DNA of 64,000 nucleotides from Algoriphagus sp. (GTDB lineage: Bacteria > Bacteroidota > Bacteroidia > Cytophagales > Cyclobacteriaceae): assembly GCF_030694375.1 (NCBI RefSeq), contig NZ_JAUXYL010000038.1:434001-498000 (forward strand). Reading direction: 5' to 3'. Made by a program: the position numbers and the translations under genes. Of the stretch, positions 54,235 to 61,992 are shown piece by piece. The notes under the pieces are model-generated. The model was not told the origin of the DNA and ran no database searches. It saw only the letters and a list, made by a program, of their open reading frames with translations. Within the stretch, counting starts at the first letter, position 1. Every line of letters begins with the position of its first letter.

Positions 54235-56352
54235 TCAGTCAGGCAAAGCAAAGGCCACATAGCTGTCTCCGCTTTTGGTGCCTTTTCCACCTCCGCAAGC
54301 GATGACCAAGTACTGCTTTCCGTTTTTCTCATAAACTGCCGGAGTGGCATGTCCTGCTGCAGGGAGTTTGGCCTCCCAAAGGATCTTTCCGGTTTCTTTA
54401 TCAAAAGCTCTGATTTTTTCATCCTTTGTCGCAGCGATGAATAGCACTCCTCCAGCTGTAGCTACCGGTCCGCCATAGTTTTCGGTGCCTGTCGGCTCAA
54501 ATCCCTGCGCACTGAGTGAATCAATTTCACCCAAGGTTACTTGCCATTTTTTCTTGCCGGTATTCATGTCAATAGCGGTAAGTAGTCCCCATGGTGGATT
54601 TGACCCGTAAAGTCCTTCCTTTGTGACCAGCTTTTTATACCCATTCATGTAGTACTGAGGATAGAGTTTGGAGCTTTCGGCTTCCAGTTCCTGCTTGTCA
54701 CCTGAATCCGCTTTTCCCATTAAGTAATCGATGAGAATCAATCGCTCTTCTTTGGTAATATGTCCAAAAGCCGGCATGGCACCACGTCCCATTCTGAGAA
54801 GTTGATCCAAGGAATCAGGCGTATACTTTTCTTTTAACCTGATCAAGCTCGGCATTGCAGGTAAGTTTCCTTTTCGGTCCAAACCGTGACAATTGCCGCA
54901 ATAATTGGTGTAGATCGACTGGCCCACGTTTCCAAAACTGGCATTCGGAGTCATTTCGATGAGCCAAGGAATCTGATTGGCATTGATGTACATCGTCTGA
55001 GTCCCGGGATCAAAAGATGCTCCACCCCATTCTGCACCACCGTCCATGCCGGGGAAAAGTACGATGGGTTTCTCAGGATGTGGAGGTGCCCATGTATCCC
55101 CGAAAATTGCATTTGCGAGCTGAGAGCGGATGTCCGACTCCCACTCCGGCTTGAGATTGAGGATGTCTTTTTCCTCAAATACCATCTTCATAAATGGCTC
55201 AGGTAAACTTGGAATGGGCTGGGTTGGAGAAGTTTTTTCCCCACCCAATACAGATTGTGTGACCGGTGTTTCCACTATAGGCCAAATTGGTTTGCCGCTT
55301 TCACGGTCGAACACATAGGTCATCCCTTGTTTGGAGATCTGGGCTACTGCATCGATCCATTTTCCGTCTTTTTGGATGCGAATTAGATTTGGTGGAGCTG
55401 GAAAATCCCGATCCCAAACATCATGATGAACGGCCTGAAAATGCCAGATTCGCTCGCCAGTTTTGGCATTCAGAGCTAAAAGTGAATTTGCATAGAGATT
55501 GTCCCCATGCCGATAGCCTCCCCAGAAATCATAGGTTGCCGAACCGGTTGGCACAAAGACGATTCCTCGATCTTGGTCGACGACCATTCCGGCCCAGTTA
55601 TTTGCGGCGCCGATCTGCTTGATGTATTTGGGATCCCAAGTTTCATATCCGGGTTCACCTTCATGAGGGATGGTATGAAAAATCCATTCCCGCTTCCCCG
55701 TTTTAATATGGTAAGCTCGAACATGTCCCGGTGCAGCATCCAAACCTTCTGAGAGGCGCATTCCCATGATCAGTAGGTCTTGATATACTACTCCAGGCGT
55801 ATTGCTGACGATCAGAAAATCCTCCAAATCAGTATCCAAATCCTTTCGCATGTCCACTTTTCCCTGATCACCAAAACTTAAAATTGGCTCTCCGGTCAGT
55901 GCATTGACAGCCATCAACCAATTTCCTGCTGAAAAAAGGATTCGCTTGTCTTCCCCAGATTCCCAATATGTGACTCCCCGGTTGGTTCCTGCCCAGGAAT
56001 TTTCTCCGCCCAAAACCTGAAAAGGATCAAATCTCCAAACTTCTTCTCCAGTGGCAGCATCCAGTGCAAAAACATTCAGTTTCGGCGTGGAACCATATAT
56101 CAATCCATTGACCACGATGGGTTGGCATTGAATCTGACTTCGTTCGGTGGCGTCGCCTGTGTTGTATGTCCATGCAACTTGGAGTTGGGCGACGTTATCT
56201 TTGGTGATCTGAGTTAAGGCGGAATACCTCGATCCATCCTCCGGTCCGCCGTAGTGTGACCAGTCGGTGTAGTCGATTTCAGTGGAGGGTTTTCCGCAGG
56301 AGAAAAATATGAAAGCTGGAGTAAGGAGGATTAGCCAATTTTTCAAGGTCAT
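54235..56352 (-). CDS. PQQ-dependent quinoprotein dehydrogenase with inserted cytochrome c domain
   Basis: From ATG 56352 the protein has 705 residues with a lipoprotein signal (MTLKNWLILLTPAFIFFSC), so it is membrane-anchored in the periplasm; the longer ORF start is not supported. The eight-bladed propeller is seen in WSHYGGPEDGSRYSALTQI, RGVTYWESGEDKRILFSAGNWLMAV and GGYRHGDNLYANSLLALNAKTGERIWHFQ. Near residue 485 a c-type haem motif CGNCH and, 50 residues on, a methionine in GRGAMPAFGH form a cytochrome c domain inserted before the last blades rather than at the end. It would oxidise a sugar or alcohol and pass electrons to the haem. Confidence 0.88.
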   Translation of the reverse strand: MTLKNWLILLTPAFIFFSCGKPSTEIDYTDWSHYGGPEDGSRYSALTQITKDNVAQLQVAWTYNTGDATERSQIQCQPIVVNGLIYGSTPKLNVFALDAATGEEVWRFDPFQVLGGENSWAGTNRGVTYWESGEDKRILFSAGNWLMAVNALTGEPILSFGDQGKVDMRKDLDTDLEDFLIVSNTPGVVYQDLLIMGMRLSEGLDAAPGHVRAYHIKTGKREWIFHTIPHEGEPGYETWDPKYIKQIGAANNWAGMVVDQDRGIVFVPTGSATYDFWGGYRHGDNLYANSLLALNAKTGERIWHFQAVHHDVWDRDFPAPPNLIRIQKDGKWIDAVAQISKQGMTYVFDRESGKPIWPIVETPVTQSVLGGEKTSPTQPIPSLPEPFMKMVFEEKDILNLKPEWESDIRSQLANAIFGDTWAPPHPEKPIVLFPGMDGGAEWGGASFDPGTQTMYINANQIPWLIEMTPNASFGNVGQSIYTNYCGNCHGLDRKGNLPAMPSLIRLKEKYTPDSLDQLLRMGRGAMPAFGHITKEERLILIDYLMGKADSGDKQELEAESSKLYPQYYMNGYKKLVTKEGLYGSNPPWGLLTAIDMNTGKKKWQVTLGEIDSLSAQGFEPTGTENYGGPVATAGGVLFIAATKDEKIRAFDKETGKILWEAKLPAAGHATPAVYEKNGKQYLVIACGGGKGTKSGDSYVAFALPD

Positions 56353-56595
56353 TTGGGGGGTGGGTTTCGGAATGATAATATCGGATGATTTTTGAATCCT
56401 TACAAAATTTATATTCCTCGTAAGGACCTGGGTCACCCAAAGGAAGTTTTTTACCTCTTTGGCGAATTTATATCTCGCAAAGTCGGGAAGCCGCAAAGGG
56501 GGATTAAAAATTTGAAACTTGACCCTTTTGACAATGTTTTTAATGAATCTCGTAAAAAAGCTTAGCGTCTTGGCGAGAGAGCAAAATGCCGGATT

Positions 56596-56970
56596 TTAGA
56601 ATGATGTTGAAGCCAAAAACGCATTAATTTTCTTGTCCAGTGTCCAGATCTTTTTTTGGTTTTGGATGGCTGCGAAAATGATTATGGAGTCGATCAAGCC
56701 AATTCCTCTACTTAGCAATTGGTTTTTCTGAGAAAAAATCCCAGCTTCAAAAATCTGATTAGGCGCATCCAACTTTGGTAAGTTTTTGTAAAAAAGTTCA
56801 ATAGTCTCCAACTCCCTTTTTCCTTTGGCTCCCTGCATTAGTTCCGCAAAAATCACCTCCAGCGTAGAGACAGACCCGGAGTCTAAAAGCTGTTGACAAG
56901 GCTTAAAATACTCAGAGTTTCCTTTAAAATATTCAATCCAAATAGACGTGTCAAATATGACCTCCTTCAT
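56596..56970 (-). CDS. vapC: VapC-type PIN-domain ribonuclease toxin
   Basis: A 124-residue PIN-domain toxin. Acidic active-site positions are visible in VIFDTSIWIEYF (Asp), STLEVIFAELMQG (Glu), GLIDSIIIFAA (Asp) and WTLDKKINAF (Asp). VapC toxins cut specific RNAs, often initiator tRNA or rRNA. It overlaps the vapB gene by 4 bp (ATGA) in the usual antitoxin-first order. Confidence 0.9.
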   Translation of the reverse strand: MKEVIFDTSIWIEYFKGNSEYFKPCQQLLDSGSVSTLEVIFAELMQGAKGKRELETIELFYKNLPKLDAPNQIFEAGIFSQKNQLLSRGIGLIDSIIIFAAIQNQKKIWTLDKKINAFLASTSF

Positions 56971-57173
56971 GACTGATTCTTGGATCGAAGCTCCTCTGCG
57001 GAATAATAAAACTCCAAGGGCTCGGAGACAATAGACTCAGATGCTTGCTTGATTTTTTCAATGGAGATGTAGTGCACAAGGGCAGTTTTCAACGCATCGG
57101 TGATGGTTGCAGCACGAGATAGCTCCATTGCTTCTTTGATCATTTCTTCTGGTAGTAAGGCTGTTATCTTCAT
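56967..57173 (-). CDS. vapB: VapB-type antitoxin
   Basis: A 68-residue antitoxin. The ORF track starts at TTG 57179; ATG 57173 gives MKITALLPEEMIKEAMELSRAATITDALKTALVHYISIEKI, a ribbon-helix-helix DNA-binding part, followed by a flexible toxin-binding tail (SESIVSEPLEFYYSAEELRSKNQS). A 23-bp palindrome lies 15 bp upstream of its start and is the likely autoregulatory operator. Confidence 0.87.
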   Translation of the reverse strand: MKITALLPEEMIKEAMELSRAATITDALKTALVHYISIEKIKQASESIVSEPLEFYYSAEELRSKNQS

Positions 57174-57188
57174 GATCAATTTTTTTAA

Positions 57189-57211
57189 ATATACGATAGC
57201 CTATCGTATAT
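57189..57211. promoter_or_regulatory. Palindromic vapBC operator
   Basis: ATATACGATAG-C-CTATCGTATAT is a perfect 11-bp inverted repeat with a single central base, located immediately upstream of vapB. Confidence 0.75.
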
Positions 57212-57391
57212 AGGTATTATTTGAGGTTGTTTTTTTCTCAAATTCAAAATATGATGCCTGCATTGCCTTGATAGTAAATATTTTATCCCTATCGCTCACA
57301 TTTGAACCGACGTAATTCCCTTATAAATGGGGGATGTAGTTTTATTTGCCTGTCAGACTTCAATGCCGTGTCAGTAGTTCGTATCAATAAA

Positions 57392-58192
57392 TCAAGCCAA
57401 GTGTTTAATCGATTCCTCTTTGGGGGTATAGTCTCGGGGTTTGGTCACCTGGTCAAATTTTTTCTCATAATCCTCTCGCAGTGTTCCGAAAATCCGATCC
57501 CAAATCAGCGTGTACAATCCGTAGTTGCCATGGAAATACTGATGGTGCTGATTGTGTGCCGTGCCGGTATTGATCCATCGGCCGATCCAAGTGCGCTGAA
57601 AGTTTTTGGGATAAAGCTCATAACCCAAATGCCCGTACACATTGTAGGAGAACTGGAAAAGCATAAATAATCCGAATGCAGCCTGATGAACTGGCAAAAC
57701 AAAACCCAAAACCAAAATGATTCCCGCTTCAATCACTGCCTCAAAAGGGTGAAATGCATACGCCGTCCAAGGAGAGGGATTGGTGGAATAATGGTGGACT
57801 TTATGAATGGCTTTGAAAAGCCTTGGGTGATGCATCAGCCGATGTGCCCAATAGAAATAGGCATCATGAATCAAAAACATCAGGGGAAAACTGAGGTAGA
57901 AATACCCCCAACCGAATTTTTCAACGTCGCGGTAGTACAGCGTGTATGGGGATAACAATACAAAAACGACCGCTGCCATCGTGGCAAAGATTAAAATCGT
58001 AATGAGCGAATAGGTAATATCTCGGGAGTAATCCTTCAGTTTTGGAAACTTAGCCTGCATTTTACGACTGGCCAAAATCCCATTGAGGATAAAGTAGAAA
58101 AGGAAAAAGACAGTACCTGCTATCAGGAAGTAACGGAAGGTTACATTCCCTGCGATTCTTGTCCATCTAAAGAAGAAGTCTTCCCAAATCAT
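57392..58192 (-). CDS. Sterol desaturase/fatty acid hydroxylase family protein
   Basis: A 266-residue membrane di-iron enzyme with four to five membrane segments. The histidine clusters are intact: HDAYFYWAHRLMHH (HxxxH..HRxxHH), HKVHHYSTNP (HxxHH) and NQHHQYFHGNYG. The enzyme hydroxylates or desaturates a lipid; in pigmented Bacteroidota related proteins also act on carotenoids or fatty acids. Single gene, no operon partner. Confidence 0.88.
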   Translation of the reverse strand: MIWEDFFFRWTRIAGNVTFRYFLIAGTVFFLFYFILNGILASRKMQAKFPKLKDYSRDITYSLITILIFATMAAVVFVLLSPYTLYYRDVEKFGWGYFYLSFPLMFLIHDAYFYWAHRLMHHPRLFKAIHKVHHYSTNPSPWTAYAFHPFEAVIEAGIILVLGFVLPVHQAAFGLFMLFQFSYNVYGHLGYELYPKNFQRTWIGRWINTGTAHNQHHQYFHGNYGLYTLIWDRIFGTLREDYEKKFDQVTKPRDYTPKEESIKHLA

Positions 58193-58541
58193 AGTTTTGG
58201 TGTATAAAGCCTCTCAATTTAGGAAAAGAAGTTCTTTGTCCCAAAAACTGGTTGCCTTATTGAAAAGGGGTTCCAAGCTTTGTAAATTCTTAAACTTTTT
58301 AGCGCCTTAGTGACTTTGTGGCTAAAAAATACTCCGTGTTAAAAACCCTCATCAAAGAGCGAAGCGAATACCTCCGCGACCTTGAAAAAAGCATCCCCAG
58401 CCATTAATCTTTGAAGTTCAATTCAATCTCAATCCCTCAATCTCTTTTTTCTCAGTGCGCTCTGCGGTAAAAAAAATTCTTCGGTAAAAACCCTTTGAGC
58501 TTTGTGGCAAATCTTTGAAGGCCAATTTTTACCTTTGGGCC
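58193..58541. other. Non-coding spacer with decayed G/T-rich repeats
   Basis: The stretch between the sterol desaturase and ccmB holds no convincing ORF. It has several similar phrases such as CTTTGTGGCTAAAAA, CTCTGCGGTAAAAAAA, CTTTGTGGCAAATC and CCTCCGCGACCTTGAAAAA, related to phrases at 56440-56580 (CTTAGCGTCTTGGCGAGAG), and look like degenerate copies of one repeat. Confidence 0.5.
58530..58537 (+). promoter_or_regulatory. -7 promoter box of ccmB, leaderless
   Basis: TACCTTTG-GGCC-ATG: a perfect TAnnTTTG box ends 4 nt before the ATG at 58542, predicting transcription from the start codon itself. Confidence 0.6.
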
Positions 58542-59207
58542 ATGTGGAAAGAAATCTCCGTCCTGATCCATAAGGAAATCACACTGGAATGGCGTCAGAA
58601 ATATGCCTTGAATGGGATTTTATTGTATGTGGTTTCGGCGGTTTTTATCACCTACCTCAGCGTAGGAGCTAAGATGGGCAACCTTTCCATCCCAACTTGG
58701 AATGCCTTGTATTGGATCATCATCCTTTTCTCGGCAGTGAATGCCGTTGCCAAGAGTTTTGTTCAAGAGCATCAGGGACGACAATTGTATTACTACATGA
58801 TCGCTTCGCCTGAGTCGATTATTCTTTCAAAAATCATCTATAACACCGGATTGACCTTGATTTTGGCCTTGCTTGGCTACGGAGTGTTTTCAGTGATATT
58901 GGGAAATCCTGTTCAGGATCAGGGTTTATTCCTGTTGAATTTGGTTTTGGGATCAGTGGGCTTTTCTGCCAGTTTGACCATGGTGAGTGGGATTGCATCC
59001 AAAGCCGGAAATAACGCCACGCTGATGGCGATTTTGAGTTTCCCGGTGATTATCCCGATTCTGCTGATGGCGATTCGGATTTCCAAAAATGCGCTGGACG
59101 GACTAGACTTCAGCGTAAGTGCAGATAAGCTCCTTAGCCTTTTAGCGATCAATGCGATTGTGGGTGTGACAGCGTATATTTTGTTTCCTTATTTGTGGAA
59201 AAGCTGA
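58542..59207 (+). CDS. ccmB: CcmB-type ABC transporter permease (cytochrome c maturation)
   Basis: A 221-residue membrane protein with about six segments. ATG 58542 (MWKEISVLIHKEITLEWRQKYALNGILLY) is chosen over the upstream start, which would precede the promoter box. The blocks LFSAVNAVAKSFVQEHQGRQLYYYMIASPESIILSK and ATLMAILSFPVIIPILLMAIRIS are typical of CcmB. In cytochrome c maturation it pairs with the ATPase CcmA; no ccmA, ccmC or other ccm gene is adjacent here. Confidence 0.88.
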   Translation: MWKEISVLIHKEITLEWRQKYALNGILLYVVSAVFITYLSVGAKMGNLSIPTWNALYWIIILFSAVNAVAKSFVQEHQGRQLYYYMIASPESIILSKIIYNTGLTLILALLGYGVFSVILGNPVQDQGLFLLNLVLGSVGFSASLTMVSGIASKAGNNATLMAILSFPVIIPILLMAIRISKNALDGLDFSVSADKLLSLLAINAIVGVTAYILFPYLWKS

Positions 59208-59318
59208 TAGGGAAGTACGAGGTTTGAAATACGAAGTACGAGGTGCAAAGAAGTTTCAAGCTTGAAGTATCCCATTTGGCGACTTTGCAATCTTCCAACT
59301 TTTCAACTTTTCTATCCT

Positions 59319-59368
59319 TCAACTCCCTCCCTTTGTGAGGCAGGCCCTCAGAGTGACAGTAATTTTCC
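59319..59368. repeat. Dispersed repeat, copy 3
   Basis: CTTCAACTCCCTCCCTTTGTGAGGCAGGCCCTCAGAGTGACAG is a variant of the repeat at 61084-61126, in the spacer between ccmB and the DUF4221 gene. Confidence 0.6.
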
Positions 59369-59397
59369 AATTTTTCAATCTTCAAATCTTACAATTC

Positions 59398-60552
59398 TCA
59401 CTTCAACTCGCTAAAATCAAAGGTATGTATCACCATTTCATCCTCATTGAATTCAGGATTGTCCGGATGCATGGGGAAGAGATTCAACCCTTTTTCATCC
59501 ACGAAATAATGATGAGCGAGGTAGGTATTTCGGGGAAGGGTGAATTCCTTGATCAAAGAAAAGTCTGATCCATCGTAGATGCTGATGGTAAAATAGCGAG
59601 GAGTATATCCGAACTTCATTGCATCTTTATCATTAGAGATTTCTTCTCCCGGCCACCCAAATCGATATAATAATTTTTTATGATGATCAAAAACAAGCCC
59701 TAGATTTTCGGCGCTTTTAAATGCCACATTCATGTTCTCTTCTATGGAATTGGACATTCGAGGCGAATTGTAATATTCGTTTGAAAAGTTTTTCAGTAAA
59801 TCAGATTGAAGCTGATATTCTTTAAAATTATCACCACTGAAATGAACCCCATATAGCGTATTGCTTCGATTATGAAGAAGAAATAATGAACTTGAAGCAG
59901 AAGTAAAACTAAATTCAATTGCGTCTTTAAATTTCAAAATTGATTCGGGAATTCTAAAATTTAAGTATTCAAAAGTTCCTCTTAATTTGTTAAATGAAAG
60001 GATTGGAGGGTAATTTTTAAGAGTTTGCTTATCTAAATCAGAAGACTCAATGTTTCTAAGGTCTTCCAAACCGAGATAAATCACCCCTAAATTGTTGGTT
60101 TGGAAAGTGGTGGAGTACCTTGTCATGGATGATATCACGCCCCCAAGTTTTGGATAGCTACCGTAATCATAATCTTCCAACTTATTCCCTTGAGCGTTTA
60201 TTAAGTTAAGTTTATAGCCTGTATTTGGTACATAAATGCTATCGGGATTAACAATATAGAAACCTAAGGATCTACCTATTCCATTTGGCCCATCCGTTTC
60301 CATTTTGATGATATTTTTAAGCCTTTTACTGGAAAGATCAAATACACTTATCGTCTCACGATTTGGGTTCCACCAGTATAAATCACCATCCAAATATTGA
60401 ATGGATCGAGTATAAGTCTCGGTTTTTCGATCAATCGAAATAGCAGTAGTATCCGTAATGTAGTCAAGAGGATTAGAGGATGAAGGCTTTTTTTCAGAGC
60501 AGGAAAAAAAAGAAGCAAAAATTATTAAAACTAGAAAGGTTTTCATTTTCAT
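59398..60552 (-). CDS. DUF4221 lipoprotein (probable beta-propeller)
   Basis: A 384-residue lipoprotein: MKMKTFLVLIIFASFFSC with lipobox cysteine at 18, then a beta-rich sequence with repeating blade-like segments (YLDGDLYWWNPNRETISVFDLSSKRLKNII, YIVNPDSIYVPNTGYKLNLINAQGN, NVAFKSAENLGLVFDHHKKLLYRFGWPGEE). It matches the DUF4221 family of Cytophagales by pattern. Its base composition is more AT-rich than neighbouring genes. It lies 59 bp downstream of a gene for a small exported cysteine-rich peptide on the same strand; similar propeller-plus-small-peptide pairs (NVEALA type) occur in Bacteroidota. Function unknown. Confidence 0.75.
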   Translation of the reverse strand: MKMKTFLVLIIFASFFSCSEKKPSSSNPLDYITDTTAISIDRKTETYTRSIQYLDGDLYWWNPNRETISVFDLSSKRLKNIIKMETDGPNGIGRSLGFYIVNPDSIYVPNTGYKLNLINAQGNKLEDYDYGSYPKLGGVISSMTRYSTTFQTNNLGVIYLGLEDLRNIESSDLDKQTLKNYPPILSFNKLRGTFEYLNFRIPESILKFKDAIEFSFTSASSSLFLLHNRSNTLYGVHFSGDNFKEYQLQSDLLKNFSNEYYNSPRMSNSIEENMNVAFKSAENLGLVFDHHKKLLYRFGWPGEEISNDKDAMKFGYTPRYFTISIYDGSDFSLIKEFTLPRNTYLAHHYFVDEKGLNLFPMHPDNPEFNEDEMVIHTFDFSELK

Positions 60553-60611
60553 GACGCATACGTTTAAAATTAGGACTTCCTGCTAAAGGAAGTCCCGAAT
60601 AAAATTTGAAT

Positions 60612-60818
60612 TTAACCCTCCACTACAGGGCCAGTAGTAGTGCAATCAGGTCCTCCATAGGCACAATATCCGTCTGGTGCAGAGGCTAAACAGGCCTCAA
60701 CCCTCTTACTCCATTTACACAATGGTGACTGTTGCGCACTCAATTTCTCTGTAGAGCCCATAAATGCTACTACTAGCCCAAAAGCAGCAAGAGATAATTT
60801 TAATCGGTTGTTTTTCAT
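60612..60818 (-). CDS. Small exported cysteine-rich peptide
   Basis: A 68-residue precursor with a signal peptide (MKNNRLKLSLAAFGLVVAFMGSTEKLSAQ) and a mature part of about 39 residues with four cysteines at 34, 43, 52 and 59 (LCKW, EACLA, YCAY, DCTTTGP), enough for two disulfides. It resembles in plan, not clearly in sequence, the NVEALA-type small secreted proteins of Bacteroidota that sit next to beta-propeller lipoproteins. It precedes the DUF4221 gene on the same strand. Could be a secreted signal, a toxin-like peptide or a propeller ligand. Confidence 0.65.
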   Translation of the reverse strand: MKNNRLKLSLAAFGLVVAFMGSTEKLSAQQSPLCKWSKRVEACLASAPDGYCAYGGPDCTTTGPVVEG

Positions 60819-60896
60819 AAAATTTGTTTTTAAAAGTTAAACATTGAACATAGTTGAAAAGTATAAACTGAATCTCAAGTTTAAAGAAAAATTACA

Positions 60897-60904
60897 CCCC
60901 CCCC
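60897..60904. repeat. Homopolymeric C8 tract upstream of the small peptide gene
   Basis: Eight consecutive C residues (G8 on the coding strand) lie 79 bp upstream of the small peptide start, near where promoter elements would be. Such tracts are prone to slippage. Confidence 0.5.
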
Positions 60905-61083
60905 AATATATGGTTTAAACGGATTTATTTTAGTTTCAGTGGTAAATATGAATAGAGTGAAGTTGATGATAGTGGAAAAAAACCTTTGATCTGAGCGGTG
61001 TGCATTTTGCAACTTTACCTCCTTCCCACCTTACAACTTTGCAACCTTTCCACTTTCCAACTTTCCAAACCTAATTTTTCAAC

Positions 61084-61140
61084 TCTTCGACTCCCTCCCT
61101 TCGCGAGGCAGGCGCTCAGAGTGACAGTAATTTTCCAATC
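61084..61140. repeat. Dispersed repeat, copy 4
   Basis: CTTCGACTCCCTCCCTTCGC then GAGGCAGGCGCTCAGAGTGACAG and TAATTTTCCAATC; nearly the same as copy 3 at 59319. Confidence 0.65.
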
Positions 61141-61156
61141 TTCCTATTTTTCAACT

Positions 61157-61193
61157 CTTCGACTCCGCTCAGAGTGACAGTAATTTTCCAATT
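61157..61193. repeat. Dispersed repeat, copy 5
   Basis: CTTCGACTCCGCTCAGAGTG then ACAGTAATTTTCC; short form of copy 4, 73 bp away, sharing the same tail. Upstream (61010-61080) pyrimidine-rich phrases like CAACTTTCCAACTTTCC repeat. No gene lies in 60905-61230. Confidence 0.65.
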
Positions 61194-61230
61194 TTTCAAT
61201 TTTCCAATCTTTCAATTTTATATTTAGGCT

Positions 61231-61992
61231 ATGAAAAACAAAATTGCCCTGATCACCGGAGCTACATCCGGGATTGGAAAAGCTTGTGCTTTGACTCTTG
61301 CCAAAATGGGTTTTGATATCATCGCAACCGGGCGCCGAGAAGAAAGATTGGAGGAGTTGGGAAAGGAATTGGAATCTGGAGTTCGCTTTTTGCCCCTAGT
61401 TTTTGATGTGCGTGAGCGTGAAAAAGTCGGTGAAATCCTCGGAAATCTCCCCTCAGACTGGTCAGCGGTCGATATTCTGATCAACAATGCCGGAAATGCC
61501 CACGGTATGGATCCAATTCAAACTGGCAGCCTGGACGATTGGGATGCGATGATGGACATCAATGTGAAGGGTTTACTGTACGTGTCCAAGGCAATCATTC
61601 CCGGCATGACCGAGCGGAATTCAGGAATGATTATCAACATCGGTTCGATCGCAGGTAAAGAAGTTTACCCTAATGGAAATGTGTACTGTGGATCAAAGTT
61701 TGCCGTCGATGCGATCACCAAAGGCATGCGGATCGATTTGAATCCTTTCGGGATCAAAGTAATCGGAATTCATCCGGGTCTGGTGGAGACGGAGTTTTCT
61801 TTGGTTCGCTTCAAGGGAGATGAGACTCGGGCCGAATCCATTTACAAAGGCTTTGAGCCTCTCTATGCTCAAGACATTGCAGACATTGTTGAGTTTGTGG
61901 TGAATCGGCCTGCACACGTGGTTTTGGCTGATATCGTGGTGCTTCCTACTGCACAGGCTTCGGCTACTTTGGTCAAGAAAAATCCGGTCTGA
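61231..61992 (+). CDS. SDR family oxidoreductase (YdfG-like)
   Basis: A 253-residue short-chain dehydrogenase with TGATSGIGKACALTLAKMG, the basic pair after the second strand in ATGRREERLEEL that favours NADP(H), ILINNAGNAHGMDPIQTGSLDDWDAMMDINVKG, NIGSIAGKEVYPNGNVYCGSKFAVDAITKGMRIDL (YCGSK). This arrangement is that of YdfG-type enzymes acting on serine and 3-hydroxy acids. Its last base is the first base of the next ATG, so translation is coupled to the M15 gene. Confidence 0.87.
   Translation: MKNKIALITGATSGIGKACALTLAKMGFDIIATGRREERLEELGKELESGVRFLPLVFDVREREKVGEILGNLPSDWSAVDILINNAGNAHGMDPIQTGSLDDWDAMMDINVKGLLYVSKAIIPGMTERNSGMIINIGSIAGKEVYPNGNVYCGSKFAVDAITKGMRIDLNPFGIKVIGIHPGLVETEFSLVRFKGDETRAESIYKGFEPLYAQDIADIVEFVVNRPAHVVLADIVVLPTAQASATLVKKNPV

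Noticed and set aside
56353-56496. 48-residue N-terminal extension of the PQQ dehydrogenase
   Set aside because: The ATG at 56352 begins a lipoprotein signal with lipobox cysteine; the upstream residues show no signal or domain.
57191-57209. vapBC palindrome as a fourth BlaI operator
   Set aside because: Half-sites TACGA/TCGTA are separated by 7 bp rather than 6, and the perfect long palindrome next to vapB is better explained as a VapB site.
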